Below are positions 5,063-5,153 of a DNA stretch of 5,153 nt, piece by piece (positions within the stretch are counted from its first letter, which is position 1; every line of letters begins with the position of its first letter). The translations under genes and the position numbers were made by a program. The stretch is from an uncultured Campylobacter sp. GTDB lineage: Bacteria > Campylobacterota > Campylobacteria > Campylobacterales > Campylobacteraceae. The stretch covers positions 1 through 5,153 of the forward strand of contig CALISV010000350.1 in assembly GCA_938041615.1 (NCBI GenBank), in the 5' to 3' direction. The notes below the pieces were generated by a model. The model was not told the DNA's origin and did no database searches. It saw only the letters and a list, made by a program, of their open reading frames with translations.

Positions 5063-5153
5063 TTTCACTCTCTCGCGTTACAAATTTTGACTTGAAAGGA
5101 AGTTTGTGTAAAGCCAAAGTTAGAGCTTCACGAGCTAACTCTTCGCTAACACC
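5049..5153 (-). CDS. rplP: 50S ribosomal protein L16 (3' end only, cut by window edge)
   Basis: Only the last 34 codons and the TGA stop (5051-5049) are in the window. They read as the conserved C-terminal helix of L16 ([22 protein letters not shown]) followed by a tail [10 protein letters not shown], which closely resembles the C. jejuni tail as I remember it. L16 lies near the A-site tRNA elbow and the 5S rRNA in the 50S subunit. The frame is open to the window edge with no stop, and the position just upstream of rpmC is the usual order. It overlaps the rpmC start by 14 nt. Too short for the track of full genes, but the assignment is firm because of sequence and context together. Confidence 0.93.
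   Translation of the reverse strand, partial: GVSEELAREALTLALHKLPFKSKFVTRESENEIY

Noticed and set aside
1..5153. Open frames on the plus strand, for example 283-543, 1709-2047 and 4860-5090
   Set aside because: They lie opposite clearly conserved ribosomal-protein or secY coding sequence, have no recognisable family pattern and no consistent ribosome-binding sites; they are by-products of codon use on the other strand.

Overview
The window is a stretch of the conserved S10/spc ribosomal-protein gene cluster of a Campylobacter-like epsilonproteobacterium (Campylobacterota). Every gene lies on the minus strand, so transcription runs from right to left. In that direction the order is rplP (3' end only), rpmC, rpsQ, rplN, rplX, rplE, rpsN, rpsH, a 505-bp non-coding gap, then rplF, rplR, rpsE, rplO and secY (5' part only). 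The assignment rests on SecY, S5, L16 and L14 sequences that look Campylobacter-like from memory, a short L24, and the AAATTTG-rich intergenic style common in that genus. The moderate GC of the genes suggests a higher-GC oral or enteric species rather than C. jejuni, but this is inference and the species is not identified.

The right half (2871-5153) is tightly packed. rplP and rpmC overlap by 14 nt, rpsQ/rplN and rplN/rplX share one base in a TAATG stop/start, and the remaining gaps are 1 to 10 nt. These genes encode large-subunit proteins L16, L29, L14, L24 and L5 and small-subunit proteins S17, S14 (zinc-ribbon form) and S8. The left half (1-2365) is equally compact: L6, L18, S5, L15 and then the SecY translocon subunit, with rplO and secY also joined by TAATG. 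Five of the junctions use a stop codon that runs straight into the next Shine-Dalgarno sequence (TAAGG...), which points to translational coupling.

The unusual part is the gap between rpsH and rplF (2366-2870), where most bacteria have only a few bases. It holds no gene I can support. Read in the direction of transcription it begins with a perfect 13-bp hairpin 3 nt after the rpsH stop codon, which resembles a terminator. Next come two diverged copies of a 36-bp direct repeat 121 bp apart, then a good sigma-70-like promoter candidate (TTGACT, 17 nt, TTATAA). Last is an AT-rich tract with twelve AAATTT motifs in 220 bp, including a 49-nt nested hairpin. The simplest reading is that the ancestral operon has been split, or partly uncoupled, into an upstream unit ending at S8 and a downstream L6-to-SecY unit with its own promoter and a leader of about 300 nt. 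The gap may alternatively be an intergenic repeat insertion that is simply read through.
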